From: Syngnathus acus
Taxonomy: Eukaryota > Chordata > Actinopteri > Syngnathiformes > Syngnathidae
NCBI RefSeq assembly: GCF_901709675.1
Contig: NC_051095.1
Location: forward strand, 17,844,456-17,908,455
Reading direction: 5' to 3'
DNA: 64,000 bases
Shown here: in pieces, positions 10,620 to 23,559 of the stretch
How positions within the stretch are numbered: the stretch's first letter is position 1
Layout: every line of letters begins with the position of its first letter
Translations under genes and position numbers: made by a program
Notes under the pieces: generated by a model
Databases searched by the model: none
The model's input: the letters and a program-made list of their open reading frames with translations, nothing else
Told to the model about the DNA's origin: nothing

Positions 10620-12300
10620 AAGACTTTCAACCAAGAATCCAAGGTGTCTTCATGATGGCAACAAACATCGTTGTGACATCACAGTGTCAGTAGCTGTAGC
10701 TTATATGTTCCTCTACCCACCAAAGGCAAGATATGTCCATACATATCTAGCAGTGTTAATCTTGACATCTGTTTAACATGAATGGATTAAGGCCTGTGTG
10801 ATGTTGAGCCTACACTGTTGAAAATTGCATGTATAATTCCCTGTGAAGTTGAAAAGCTAAAACTCGAAGCTCTTTTGACAGATCTCAGCAGGTAAAAGTT
10901 GGGAGAGCTTTGGGATCTGGATTTTAGCTACTTAATTGAAGGCAGAGTCACATCTCCAGACTGCATTATTATACAAACATGCCCACCTCTATCTAAAGCC
11001 CTCTTCAGGGGACTGACACAATCGTCAGAATATTCCAAAAATATGAATAAATGCGGGACAGGGAACTATTTAGCCTTCCCTTGAAACTAAGCCTATTCAT
11101 CATATGTAAGGCTTTCTTTTGGTTGTTTTGCTTGACTAGTGGATTATTAATTATTTTAACATATTGGTTGGACTTTTAATCATCTTCATTTCTTAAATTG
11201 GCCAATGGCCAATGCAATGCAAATTTACACAAGGTAAATAAAAATGGGGCCATGACATTTCTTGATAATGCCATTAGAGCCTGCCATTGCGAATGCACTT
11301 TTTTATTTCAAGCAAATATAGGAGAAAAGAAAAACCCATGCTTTTCTTGACCATTGGATGTCTCACTTAAAAAGGAAGTACAAAATCTCTATACATTTTG
11401 TTCTATGCACCCCAACTAGTCTAAACATGATATTCTGATTAATATTGTGTTTTTGAAATATGAATTAAGCAGAAAAATCCACCAGTTTTTTTTATCTGAG
11501 GAGTGTCAATTTTGCTTTGACATGATAGCTACTATATAAGAAAGTGAGTAAAGATATAAAGATTTATAGAGTGCGCTTCTTGAGAAAAAAACAAGTTACA
11601 AAAATAAACTGACAGGACAACTGAATTTATACACGTCATTCAGCCATAGCTTACATCTTACATGTCAACATGCCATGCCGCAACTTTATGATGGTAAATG
11701 GCGGTGCGCTCTGTTTGCCGAACAGCTCATTGGCTCACCTTCTTATCACCAGCCGACGAGAGCATCATTTCCAGTCGGCTAAAAATCTTGTCACCCACGA
11801 TTACCTTAAAGTATCTCCACGAGGCTGCCATGGCTCCTCCTGTCAGAATGGAAAAGTGGTATCAGTATGCTGTATTAGTTTATATTCCCAGGTACAAGGA
11901 TAGATGTACAATATCATAACACGTGTTTAGGAGATTGTGCTATGGACTAATGAAACCAAGCATGACCTTTTTGGACATAAGCCAACCAAGAAAGTATGTC
12001 TTCTTTTTGTGTCACAAATATGTGACTCATATCTTTTTTTTTCCCTCTTTTGCTTGAATTAGTTATAGCGGCAGGGTTTCAACAAGAACAATCATTATTA
12101 CTCATTTAAAACAGAGGCTGCATTTCAGTGAGTCTTTTGTGCACGGGAGTAATGAAATTGAGACATCGGTGTGGGACATAGAAGGTCACATCTCTGCACG
12201 ATTCATGTCTGCGTCTTACAAATTGGAAAAAGTAATATGACATTTGAGTAGCATATGAACGATTATGTTCAATTAATGATGGCTTTGGGTTGTGCTGTTG
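10620..12300. other. No gene recognised
   Basis: Unique sequence with several short open frames of fewer than 90 codons and no recognisable protein, RNA or mobile element. Confidence 0.45.
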
Positions 12301-12306
12301 GCTGTA

Positions 12307-12672
12307 CAGTGGAACCCCAGAAGTCAACCGCCTCTGCACTTGACATATTTCGGTTTTCGACACAAAATGTCAGGAAATCTTTGCCTTGGTTCTCGGATAA
12401 TGCTTCGGATAAAGCTTCGGAAACCGACGTTGGTTGGGGTTGTTTAAAAGCACTGTAGTCATTAAATTATTTTCGAGGCTTTGTCTCTTCTCCCATGGGT
12501 AAGTACGGTTTGTATTTAAAAAGTGTTATTTTGTCATGTTTAACTTATTACGAGCTCATTATTTGTCTTTAAAAATGTCTGACGTGTCAAGCGCCGCATA
12601 GGGACCGCCGCGCATGGGTGTGTTCCAAACTTTTGCTGCACTGTATTTTTTGGTGGATCTGGGGTTCTACTG
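12307..12672. mobile_element. 366-bp TA-flanked MITE
   Basis: The ends are inverted repeats: CAGTGGAACCCCAGA on the left, and CAGTAGAACCCCAGA reading inward from the right, with one mismatch. A TA dinucleotide flanks each end, as expected for target duplication by the Tc1/mariner (including pogo/Tigger) superfamily. The interior has no transposase and contains ACGTTGG- and GTACGG-like unique sequence. The copy is non-autonomous. Confidence 0.8.
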
Positions 12673-12679
12673 TACATAC

Positions 12680-13500
12680 ACTGTACATGATATGTAATGC
12701 ATACTTTGTATGTGTTTAGTTACATTGCAGAACTTACAGATTCCATGAATAATAATTAAAAAGAACATGTAGAGAAAAGATAGAGAAGTTTCTCGCCTAA
12801 TTTACAATACAATACCAGACTGTCCATGTAACTCTTTCGGAGTTTTTTTTTTCCCCTCATAGCCACTCTTGAGTTGTACTAGTTGTTGTCAGGCTTTGAG
12901 TGGATTTATCATTTGATCATCTGCAATGTCTCAACAGTCTGGCTAACCGGCACTGTCACAGAAATGTCACCCACAAGGGCTTGCATCACAATCCATCACA
13001 TGATCAAATGAACCAAAGCGAACATGAACAAATGAACCCATTTCCTTAAATTATGATGAAGCCTTTCTGATGAAGGGGCCTTTAAAGTATATATTCCATA
13101 CAAGTAAGGCAACAAAGACCCTTGATACAAAGGGAATTTCATGCTCTAAGGAACACAATTAATGCCTGAAATTCTCTGTTCAAAGATCAAGGGGAAAAAA
13201 AAGAACCTTGGAATGTTTTTCTTTTTCACTTTTGACGCCAAAGATCGTGTTGATGGTATTTTAAAATGAATTGCATTGTAGCTCTGTATAACAACAGTAA
13301 TTGCTGACAGTTTGAAGATGATTTGTTGAAATTGCGGTTGATAGCATACTATTTGAAGTATAATTTTGAATGATCTGTGAAGAATTATTACAAGCAGAGC
13401 AAGTTCACTTTAATCTATGTCATAACAGTGCTGTATTCATCCAAAAATAAATAGATAAGTACAATCAATATATTCATGTGCACTGAAAAATAAATTCTCA
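12680..13500. other. No gene recognised
   Basis: AT-rich unique sequence without a supported feature. Confidence 0.45.
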
Positions 13501-13532
13501 CATATGCAGTGCAGTGCATAAGAGGTTTCTTT

Positions 13533-13579
13533 TGTGTGTGTGCGAGCGTGTGCATGTGTGTGTGGGGGGGGGGGGGGGG
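13533..13579. repeat. TG-rich tract with a G run
   Basis: A degenerate TG/CG array followed by about 16 consecutive G. The G run could form a G-quadruplex and is prone to sequencing error. Confidence 0.85.
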
Positions 13580-13993
13580 CGTTTAAATCCCGTACAACCA
13601 CGTCATTGTTGCGGTTAAATGCATGGAAAATGTTAAATGACCTTAATGATGATACACAAGAATGTCAAAGATGGCTGATATTCCTCCCGATGCACCTGTC
13701 TTGTCCGCACAGCCACCAGCGCAGTGTCAGTAAAGCCTCATTAGAGCTGCAATCCGACTGTGGAGAGGGAATTTTCGCAACATTAACTTTAACATTGCCA
13801 ATCCTGTAAATAATATTCTAGTTATAGCCCTGGTCACTCGCTAGAGGGAGTGGAGGAGGGTGGGGGCGAGTCGAGAGGTTTAAATGCGGAACAATTAGTT
13901 GCAATTTTGTAAAATCTCATTCCTCATCTAATTCTTATTTTAGCACTCTCTTTACATTTGCAATTAGCACTCGGAAGATGCAGAGTTTTAGTA

Positions 13994-13994
13994 G

Positions 13995-14063
<69 letters not shown>
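13994..14063. repeat. (CT)n microsatellite
   Basis: Nearly pure CT dinucleotide array of about 70 bases. Confidence 0.95.
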
Positions 14064-14066
<3 letters not shown>

Positions 14067-14244
14067 ATGTTTCACTTTTTTTCAATTTAGCACTGGCTCT
14101 CGTCCCTCTTTATAGCTCCTTCGGGATGATGCATTCTTTGCCGAATGGATGTCAGTCGGTGCACATAACAAGCACCGATATTGCCGCCAAAGATTGTCAC
14201 TTCCAAAAATGCTGGCCAAAACAGGTTAGCACAGTGCAAAGTTA

Positions 14245-14346
14245 ACATCCATCCATCCATCCATCCATCCATCCATCCATCCATCCATCCATCCATCCAT
14301 CCATCCATCCATCCATCCATCCATCCATCCATCCATCCATCCATCC
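14245..14346. repeat. (CATC)n microsatellite
   Basis: About 25 perfect tetranucleotide units directly joined to a copy of the dispersed CATCC-end repeat. It is probably the expanded simple-sequence end of that element. Confidence 0.95.
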
Positions 14347-14465
14347 TTTTTCTGAACTGCTTCTCCTCACGAGGGTTGCGGCCATGTTGGAGCCCATCCC
14401 AGCTGACTTCGGGCAATTGGCTGTGGACACCTTGAACTGGTTGCCAGCCAATCACAGGCAAAATA
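14347..14465 (+). repeat. Dispersed CATCC-end fish repeat, copy B
   Basis: Contains TTTCTGAACTGCTTCTCCTC, GCCCATCCCAGCTGACTTCG and GGTTGCCAGCCAATCACAGG, matching the first third of copy A. It is truncated after that point. Confidence 0.75.
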
Positions 14466-14665
14466 AACGAACAATAAAGGTGGGCGGAAAAAGTTAGGAG
14501 GAACAGGATGCCAATTCACAGGTTTCTTTTTCCATCTTGACTTTCTAAAAGTTTAAATGTTGCCAGATTGTTTGCTGCATGCTTAAAAAAAGTTACGACA
14601 GAACTTTGGAAAGATGGTAAATATTGTAACAAAGTGTACTTGCCAGAGATACACAAGGACAGGAC

Positions 14666-14666
14666 C

Positions 14667-14753
<87 letters not shown>
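14666..14753. repeat. (CTAT)n microsatellite
   Basis: About 22 tetranucleotide units. The open frame across it encodes a Tyr-Leu-Ser-Ile repeat and is an artefact. Confidence 0.95.
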
Positions 14754-14755
<2 letters not shown>

Positions 14756-14939
14756 CGTATCTTTAAAATGTCTTAATCATTCATTTTATACTTCATATAT
14801 TTTTTAAATTATCAGGTAATTTGTCAGGCCCTTTTTTGTAGTACCGGGGGCTGTTTAATCGAAAAGGCTGCATGCTCAAGGTTAAATAATGAGAAAAAAA
14901 AAATCAGTGAGACAAATCAGATAAAGGTGTCAAAGGCAA

Positions 14940-15600
14940 ATGCTTATGCAGCGTCGGGCACTATCACCTGACCTTTACACAATTCAAGTCAACATGGCGG
15001 TGATGGGCCCCCAAAATGTAATTTGCCTGTTGACAGAAATTGCATAGACATCCAATTATTGAAAGCCTGCTTTGAGACTGTGCACTAAATCACGTGTCCT
15101 GTGTTGGGGTATTGTGGATATTGACAAGGTCGGAATAAATTGATGTCTGCTGTCACTTGATATCAATAGGTCATCTGTGTGATTTGACATATCTTGCGGT
15201 CAAACAGGCCAGAAGATGTTAAACACCTCTACAAGTCTATTGCTAATACAACAGCTGCCTCAAATTGTGATTGTGTGCAGTGTAGGCCTTCATTTAATTA
15301 AAAACATGCATGAGCATTGCACCAAAGTTATTATAAAATCAAATCAATGGTATTAATGAGTTCTTAATTTCAGGAGTCCACAAATTCTCATTAAAGACAG
15401 CATTGCTCTTATTATATTATTGCCTGAGTCAATATTGAGGAGAGGCAATTATAGTTATTATTTCATCGCAAGCTGCACATAGACAGCAAATCCATTGGTG
15501 AGTTGCCAAAGCACAGAGGAATTACTTTCTAGGACAAAATGAAGGTGAATAAGCCATGACAGCAACGAGCAGGCCTGGAGTTTAAAGATTAAAATAGAGT
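14940..15600. other. Complex unique sequence, candidate conserved non-coding element
   Basis: This stretch has no transposon signature and no coding frame, but it is compositionally complex and holds AT-core motifs typical of developmental enhancers (CATTTAATTAAAAAC, ATGCATGAGCATTGCA, AATCAATGGTATTAATGAG). This is inference from texture. Conservation was not tested. Confidence 0.25.
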
Positions 15601-17200
15601 GAGACGTTATTTATTTGATCTTCCAAAAGATGGCCTCCAACCTGTGCGCTGTTTGCCTCTCTTTTTCCTTCCATCTATTATTCGATCTATGTGCTGACTT
15701 GGCTATAGCAGAGTTAACGAGGATAAGTGGACCACACATAGACGAAGTAGTTCAATAAAGAAAGCTCGAGCAGATGTTAATGATTATGGATTTATAAGAA
15801 TGGGAGAGAATACATGATCACTCTTCACAGGCATCTGCAGCGCCACTGTGTATCTTTATTAGAACATAAAAAGTTTTTACAAAAAGAGAGAAGTATTGAA
15901 AAAATAATAATTTTACTCATTAATATGTTCACCAAATGTATTTTTATATAACTTTTTTACGAATTTGCTATTTATGGCGTTATCTCATCTGCTGTTGTGC
16001 ATGAACAAAATGTTAATCCACAAAGGCTCATCACTTTATATTTGATTTTTTTTTCCCTCTCCAATCTTAGTGCCAGCACATTATAGAACACTATCAGTTC
16101 CACTACCTTGCCTCATATTAATTTTTCCCCTGGTTGGTTTTATATCCATTCTCTCACCTCTAACTTTAAACTCCCACATTAAAGCTGCATACCAATCATT
16201 CCAGTTTTAATACCCTGCTGAGATTAGATGGTATAATATTATGGAAGACAGCCAAAAGGTAGTTGGTCAGCAACGAGTTCAAACTGGTAAAGAAATGGTT
16301 TTAAGAATGTAACCCATAAACTAAACAACTGTGTATTGGGGATCATCAAAGGACAAATATGCCAAAATTGAGTCAAGGAGAAAAATATGGACAAGCAATA
16401 TTTTTGGGTTACTAGGTTCCAGTGGGGGCGGAACTCTCGACTCAAAAAGGTTCCAACCTTACCACAGTTCAGCAACTCATTAAGTAACAAAACAGGTCAT
16501 TGATTTTACAGCTTTGTCCAGGGATTTTATGGGACATAAGTGACTCTCATAAGATTTCACTATGCATCATTAAATAGGAGATGTAGATGAGCCCCAAAAC
16601 ATTTTCCCCTCCGCAATGACAAAGAGACAAAAGTGTTTAATGTCCCACCTCAAAGAAATATGTGGAGTGCAGAGAAGCCTGAAGGTCACTGGTGTGTCTC
16701 ATTTCCCAGCTCAAACAAGGCATGTAAAGCATTTGAATTGATCATGATGATTGCAAGAAAGATCATTAGAACTGACTACCTTGATAATGTCCCTACACAG
16801 AATGTCTAAGAAGCACTCGTCAAGGGTTAAAATGGACCTCCATGCTTCCTCTCCATTTGAAAATTGATTTCATAATACATGAAAAAGCTTTTAAAGCTTT
16901 GCATAACTTAATATGTGACCCTCTTATGAGGCGGCTGCAGTGAAGTGCAAAATTGTTGCTTGAACCCTCAGAGAGAAAGTAGACATGCAAATGCCGCCAT
17001 CTGTCCACTTAGAAATTAATATACCAATATGAGCGCAAATTAGAGTTCATAATATTGATGAGGTGCCCTAATTCTCAGGGGTTCAGCAATGAATACTTCA
17101 CAAGAATGCAAACTTTAAATGGGAGTGATGTAAGCCACTGCTGGTTGTTTGGTATCGAGTCATTGTAACTTCAGGAAACATGAACATTGTCCTGTTATAA
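15600..17200. other. No gene recognised
   Basis: Unique sequence. Two short minus-strand open frames (83 and 62 codons) show no recognisable domain. Confidence 0.45.
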
Positions 17201-17204
17201 TTTC

Positions 17205-17315
17205 AAGACCGCAGCTTCTGTATCTGGAGAAAGTCTCGCAGCATGGGGAGAAAATGCAAACTCCACACAGAAAGGCCTCAGCTGAGATTCAAACCCAACA
17301 CATCAGATGTCATAA
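17205..17315 (+). repeat. Dispersed CATCC-end fish repeat, copy C (fragment)
   Basis: Contains GGGGAGAAAATGCAAACTCC, ACACAGAAAGGCC and GAGATTCAAACCCAACA, corresponding to the distal part of copy A. The proximal part is missing or too diverged. Confidence 0.55.
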
Positions 17316-17567
17316 TCACTAATGTTCACAACATCAGCTTTTGATTTGAATACGTTTTGTGCAAAAGTTAGATTTTCTTAACCGTATGTAAACATAGCTT
17401 AACCTCTACTGAGGGAAACACACTGTGATGAATGCAAGCATGTAAAGAAAGTAGTTTATGTACATCACAACACCATCTTATATCTATTTAGTAAGAGTAT
17501 ATTGTTCACTAAATGCAACTGTGTTCTTTGAATGAGCCAAACTCATTGCTGATCCATATTGTAAGTA

Positions 17568-19680
17568 CCGTATTTTCCGCCCTAAAAGGCGCACCGGGTT
17601 ATAAGGCGCACCTTCAATGAACGGCCCATTTTAAAACTTTGTCCATATATAAGGCGCACCGGATTATAAGGCGCATAAAATAGAAGCTATACTGCATCAA
17701 ACTGAGGTTGACTAGGGTTGCGGTATGCATCCACTAGCCAATAACCAACGAGCCCTCTGTAAACAATCGCGTTTCTCAAACGATCTCCTATAAAATGATC
17801 AGAACTGACTAAAGTTCGATCTAACGCATTGGTACTACTTACCTATGTTTCCCTTCCATATCGATCCGTAGATTTACTCGAAACATTAACAGAGCAGCCT
17901 ATTTTCACATGAAATAGCCTGGTACGTATAGCAGCTATCGCAATAGCATTACCCATCCGCAAAGTCTCACGAGCCTCAGTTCGCAATCTCCCATGAGCCT
18001 CAGCAAAGTGTAAACAATCGCGTTTCTCAAACGATCTCCTATAAAATGATCGGAACTGACTAAAGTTCGATCTAACGCATTGGTACTACTTACCTATGTT
18101 TCCCTTCCATATCGATCCGTAGATTTACTCGAAACATTAACAGAGCAGCCTATTTTGACATGAAATAGCCTGGTACGTATAGCAGCTATCGCAATAGCAT
18201 TACCCATCCGCAAAGTCTCACGAGCCTCAGTTCGCAATCTCCCATGAGCCTCAGCAAAGTGTAAACAATCGCGTTTCTCAAACGATCTCCTATAAAATGA
18301 TCGGAACTGACTAAAGTTCGATCTAACGCATTGGTACTACTTACCTATGTTTCCCTTCCATATCGATCCGTAGATTTACTCGAAACATTAACAGAGCAGC
18401 CTATTTTGACATGAAATAGCCTGGTACGTATAGCAGCTATCGCAATAGCATTAGCCATCCGCAAAGTCTCACCAGCCTCAGCTCGCAATCTCCCATGAGC
18501 CTCAGCAAAGTGTAAACAATCGCGTTTCTCAAACGATCTCCTATAAAATGATCAGAACTGACTAAAGTTCGATCTAACGCATTGGTACTACTTACCTATG
18601 TTTCCCTTCCATATCGATCCGTAGATTTACTCGAAACATTAACAGAGCAGCCTATTTTGACATGAAATAGCCTGGTACGTATAGCAGCTATCGCAATAGC
18701 ATTAGCCATCCGCAAAGTCTCACGAGCCTCAGCTCGCAATCTCCCATGAGCCTCAGCAAAGTGTAAACAATCGCGTTTCTCAAACGATCTCCTATAAAAT
18801 GATCGGAACTGACTAAAGTTCGATCTAACGCATTGGTACTACTTACCTATGTTTCCCTTCCATATCGATCCGTAGATTTACTCGAAACATTAACAGAGCA
18901 GCCTATTTTCACATGAAATAGCCTGGTACGTATAGCAGCTATCGCAATAGCATTAGCCATCCGCAAAGTCTCACGAGCCTCAGTTCGCAATCTCCCATGA
19001 GCCTCAGCAAAGTGTAAACAATCGCGTTTCTCAAACGATCTCCTATAAAATGATCGGAACTGACTAAAGTTCGATCTAACGCATTGGTACTACTTACCTA
19101 TGTTTCCCTTCCATATCGATCCGTAGATTTACTCGAAACATTAACAGAGCAGCCTATTTTGACATGAAATAGCCTGGTACGTATAGCAGCTATCGCAATA
19201 GCATTAGCCATCCGCAAAGTCTCACGAGCCTCAGCTCGCAATCTCCCATGAGCCTCAGCAAAGTGTAAACAATCGCGTTTCTCAAACGATCTCCTATAAA
19301 ATGATCGGAACTGACTAAAGTTCGATCTAACGCATTGGTACTACTTACCTATGTTTCCCTTCCATATCGATCAGTAGATTTACTCGAAACATTAACAGAG
19401 CAGCCTATTTTGACATGAAATAGCCTCGCGGGTACAACAGCTATTCGGTGACGCCCCCTGACTACAGTTGCCGTAATGCTGGGAAGCGATGCGACCTTGT
19501 AATTTACTAGTCGTACTAAAACGTACTGAAACATTTTGGCAGAGCACTGTGTACAACCAGTATGGATCAACAAATTCATCAGTTGATCCATATATAAGGC
19601 GCATTGGCCTATAAGGCGCACTGTCGGCTTTTGAGAAAATTTTAGGTTTTTAGGTGCGCCTTTTAGGGCGGAAAATACGG
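17568..19680. mobile_element. 2.1-kb DNA transposon carrying a satellite array
   Basis: It is bounded by perfect 28-bp terminal inverted repeats beginning CCGTATTTTCCGCCCTAAAA, each flanked by TA. Inside both ends lie short subterminal repeats of the type ATAAGGCGCACC, which is typical of transposase-binding arrays. There is no transposase, because nearly the whole interior is a 251-bp tandem repeat. The TA flanks suggest a Tc1/mariner-like target preference, but the superfamily is not certain. The second transposon of this window (29564-31460) has similar ends and subterminal repeats (ATAAGTCGC) and is probably related. Confidence 0.85.
17759..19430. repeat. 251-bp satellite, about 6.7 copies
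   Basis: The marker GTAAACAATCGCG occurs at 17759, 18010, 18261, 18512, 18763, 19014 and 19265, always exactly 251 bases apart. The last copy is partial, ending near GAAATAGCCT. Units differ by a few substitutions (A or G in GATCRGAACTG, C or G in TTTTSACATG, T or C in CAGYTCGC). These variants are distributed as a mosaic, which suggests exchange or conversion between units. No indels occur between full copies. The unit has no open frame of interest. Confidence 0.97.
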
Positions 19681-19984
19681 TACTTTAAAATCTGACTATA
19701 TGGTGGAGCCACCATGGGAGTGGTGTCTACGGCTGAGAATTTCATTGATTAAATTGCACTGCTATTTCTGACCCACCAGGTTAGAGACAATTAGAAATCC
19801 GCAAAACAGCTCCATTTTGGAGGTTGGAACAGCATGGAGTTTGTAAATCTATTGTAAGATGCATGAAATTGCTTTTAAATGGCCAACTTATCTTCACGGA
19901 TAACAGCCAAAGAATTCCCTTCTCAGGCTGTTTAGTTTTTGACCTCATAAAAAAAATGTTAGTTCATGCACACAGGCACAAGCG

Positions 19985-20116
<132 letters not shown>

Positions 20117-20119
20117 GCA

Positions 20120-22080
20120 AACATGAAAATGGATAAAGAAACATGATCAACAAGCGAACACTGACGAGTGCCTGGAGCAGCCGGGATAAAATTGCATCTG
20201 TAAAAGGCTACGCGAATGGCATCAACTGCCCAAATGCAGTGAGACCCAGAGGCGACATAAATGAGATGGAGAAATCTGCGCACCGCACAACCTTGTGGCA
20301 CAATAAGTACAACAAGTAAATTAGACGTAAAGGAACCAGTAGTAGCGATGGCAGATTTAATTTATTGTTTCTATTAACCAAAATTGCTCTAAATAGAAAG
20401 CATTTAATATACAATTCAATCATGACACTATTTGATGTTACTACATTTTTGTGTAACAGTTTAATGACTGCCTTTGATAAAGTCTTATTTTTATTTTATT
20501 TCACCAAATTGCTCAGATGTCCACTTGGTCTATTGACTATTCCCTTGCGTTTGACAATTACTTTGATTTGGGCCTTAGCTTGACGAGGTGCACTCTTGTC
20601 TAAAGAGTTTGCATGTCTGGCTGGTGTTGCCAGTCGCTACACTGGTCTGCTCGGAGTGGCAGTTCAATTATTCACTGTAACTGGGAGATAGCATCTAAAT
20701 GTTTGTCACATCCGCTGCCCAATGTTTAGGGCTGCCATTACTTTTATTCTGTCAGCATTGTCACTTCAGATGGGGGACTACATCAGCTCACTGTTGTCCC
20801 CTGAAGCAAAAACAGCGCAGGAGGCTGTGTTGTCCTCAAAGATATTCCTCTCCGCTTCTGAGGCAGCAAAAGCCTTCGGCTGGGGACTTTGATATGTTTA
20901 GCTCACAGCTAGTTTGTGAAGAATTATCTGTGATGATCAGTAGTTAAATATTTGTGATGCTTACAATGACTGCATTGGTCCATTACATTTAAATAATCTG
21001 AACTCACATTTCTATCGTCATGCATAAGATTTTACAGTATTGCAGTACTGCAGAGTTGTCTGCAGTCATAAGTTGCTTTTTTTCTAAGACAATAAACATC
21101 TCACTAATTTTGTTTAACAGTGATTGCAATATGAAGACTAATAAACCTCCATCATGTTGGTGTTTGCATTTTACGGTCCAAGCTTGGCCAGCCATGTACA
21201 TTACAAACTTCAGATACCAGTTTAGGCCTAATCTATGCAACGATCAACTTTTATTACCATTCTATAATTTGGCATGAATCTGTTTCCCCGAGGACACTGC
21301 CCCAGATATACAAGTTGACAAATAGCCAAATTGAAAACTGGCAGACAACCAACCTTTATCTACAGCACTTAGGGCGAACTCTCAGCCCTGATCCCTGCAA
21401 AATCTTTTCAGAATAGTGACTTTTTCTTAACCTCATTATATTTCATGATAATGAACAAGGGAAATCGCGTGACACAGTCGGCTTTCATCTAATTCCACTG
21501 GAACTTTGCCACAGAAACACCATCTTTCATGAAATAGTGGAAGCTTGCCATCAAATCCAGCCTAACCTAACCAACTCGGAACTCTGTCCCCACTCCTCAT
21601 CTTTTGTTCATTGAACGCGTTCAGGTACAACACCGCCTGTTAAATATGGCCTGGAGCTCCACTCTCCACACACGCGGGGCGTAGTCGTAAGAGTTGCGCA
21701 TGCTTGTATCCAAACGGAAACACCAAATGATAGTTTTTCCTCAATTATATATATAAAAAAGATCGTCTGAAGCCAAAATCGTAGTCATGATTAAAAAAAA
21801 ATCAATTAAATCAGCAGCTCTACTTTTACTAACTAAGCCGTACTTGCCTTTTTTTGACTGCAAAATGCTTTCTGCTGTGGGAATTCACAAAATGAACATG
21901 AACTCCTTTAAATCATTGGATGCCACAGGTGAATGAAGGACACAAAATGGAAACTGCTTTATGAGCATCTCTTTTATGTTTCACTACTTCATTTTAGGTA
22001 AGTGACAACAATTTGGACGAACATAACCTGGTGTATCTCATCTTGTTTCTAAGTGGAGTTTACATAATGTCCCTCTTCCC
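20120..22080. other. No gene recognised
   Basis: Mostly unique sequence. The part around 20580-20900 is more GC-balanced and complex than its neighbours but lacks a recognisable coding frame. Short open frames have no supporting features. Confidence 0.4.
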
Positions 22081-22082
22081 AA

Positions 22083-22775
22083 CTATTTTATTCCATCCAT
22101 ATATTCACCCATACCAATTTTCTTGTGCTTATCCCTGGATAGATTGCAGTGGCAACAGCCAAAGCAGAGCACCCCAGACCTCCTTCTCCCCAACGTCCAA
22201 CTCTTCCAGGAGGATAAGAGGCATTTCCAGGCCATCTGAGACACAGTCTCTCCAGTGTTTCCTGGTTCAACCTCCTTAAGTTGGGACAAGCTCAGGACAT
22301 CTCACAAGGGAGACATTCTTACCAGTTACCCAGGCTACCTGATTTGGCTCCACTCAATGTGAATATGGAGGAGCAGCAGCTCTACTCTGAGCCTCTACCA
22401 GACGGCTGAGCTTCTCAAACTGTCTCTAAGGGAGAGCCCGGACCCGATAAGTAGGAAACTGATTTTGGTCGCTTGTATCTTTGATCTTCTTTTAGTCAGT
22501 ACTCATAGCTTGTGACAGGTGAGGTAGGTGATGGTGGAAACATACTAGATTGACAGGTATCGAGAGCTTCACCTTTTGGTTCAGCTCCTTTTTAACCATG
22601 ACAGATTGATACAAAGTGACTTGTTGTCCTCCTGCTCCCGTCTTCCCTCACTTGTGAACAAGACCCAAAATAATTGTGCTGGAGCAGGATTTCATCCCTG
22701 ACACAGAGAGTGATATCCACAATCATTTGACTGAGGATCATGGCTTTCAAGGTGCCTATTTTCATCCCAGTGACT
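22083..22775 (-). mobile_element. RTE (Rex3-like) LINE 3' fragment
   Basis: On the minus strand this matches the C-terminal reverse transcriptase and 3' end of Rex3/RTE elements. From high to low coordinates there are signs of the thumb region (the frame behind GTGAACAAGACCC and GAGAGCTTCACC), the segment QMAWKCLLSSWKSWTLG, and a 3' end ending in ATATGGATGGAAT. Frames are broken throughout and the 5' part is absent, so this is a dead, 5'-truncated copy. It is more decayed than the 54-kb copy. Confidence 0.7.
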
Positions 22776-22779
22776 TAAG

Positions 22780-23555
22780 ACTCGGCAGCCCAAACTTCTG
22801 AAACATGGTCGAATTTATTCTCCAAGGCCATAGAGGAAATGTAGGTTGTTTGATGACTCCCATAGAAAACCACGCAAGTGTGATCCCCCTTTAGCACTGC
22901 TACTGATGTGATGCTACTCCATGTGATGTTGCACAGCCCCACAACATCCATCCCCACTTTTTAGTTAATGTTTTGAAAAGTGGGACTTTTTCTTTAGAGC
23001 AAGATACTTACTGACTCCAGAATGAGTTATATTTTTACAAATCGCACGCATCCTTGTATCAATTAAACTTTCTGAGTCTTTCATGCAGAAGCCGCTGGCC
23101 AAATGGACTGCTGGTTTGACTAGCTAATCACTTTAATGGGATTTTTGAATTAACTTAGCCTGCTTCGTTGACATCAAGTGTTTATTTATTATTCCACTTC
23201 CAAAAATTATGTGCCCACCCTCAAGTATCGTCTAAAGCTATATGCCTATGCTGTACAACTTTTAAAAAATCTTATTATACAATTAAACTGCCAAAAGTCA
23301 TTGTTAATGATTGAAACGCTCACGCTTAATAAAACAAGAGTCACAACTTGACTGTTCAAAATGAAACACAGTATTGAAGACAAAAACAATGCTCCCACCA
23401 TCAGTCAACTTGGTATGTTAAACGCTAAAAACAACCCAAGCAACAAATCATTTTAATTGAGTGTGCTTTCTATGTCTTGAAAATGCAAAGCAACAGATAT
23501 ACAGTAGGCATGTGTGTGCGTGTGTGTGTGTGTCAAGTCATTTCAGCACAGTTGT
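22780..23555. other. No gene recognised
   Basis: Unique AT-rich sequence with one short (TG)n tract near 23513. Confidence 0.45.
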
Positions 23556-23559
23556 TATA

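Noticed and set aside
13564-13579. G run as a possible functional G-quadruplex
   Set aside because: Part of a degenerate TG microsatellite with uncertain length and no promoter or gene nearby.
14181-14461. Open frames encoding HPSI or MDGW repeats
   Set aside because: Translation of the (CATC)n microsatellite on both strands.
17759-19430. Regular direct repeats that could suggest a CRISPR array
   Set aside because: The 251-bp units are contiguous with no unique spacers, sit in a eukaryotic transposon, and have no cas genes nearby.
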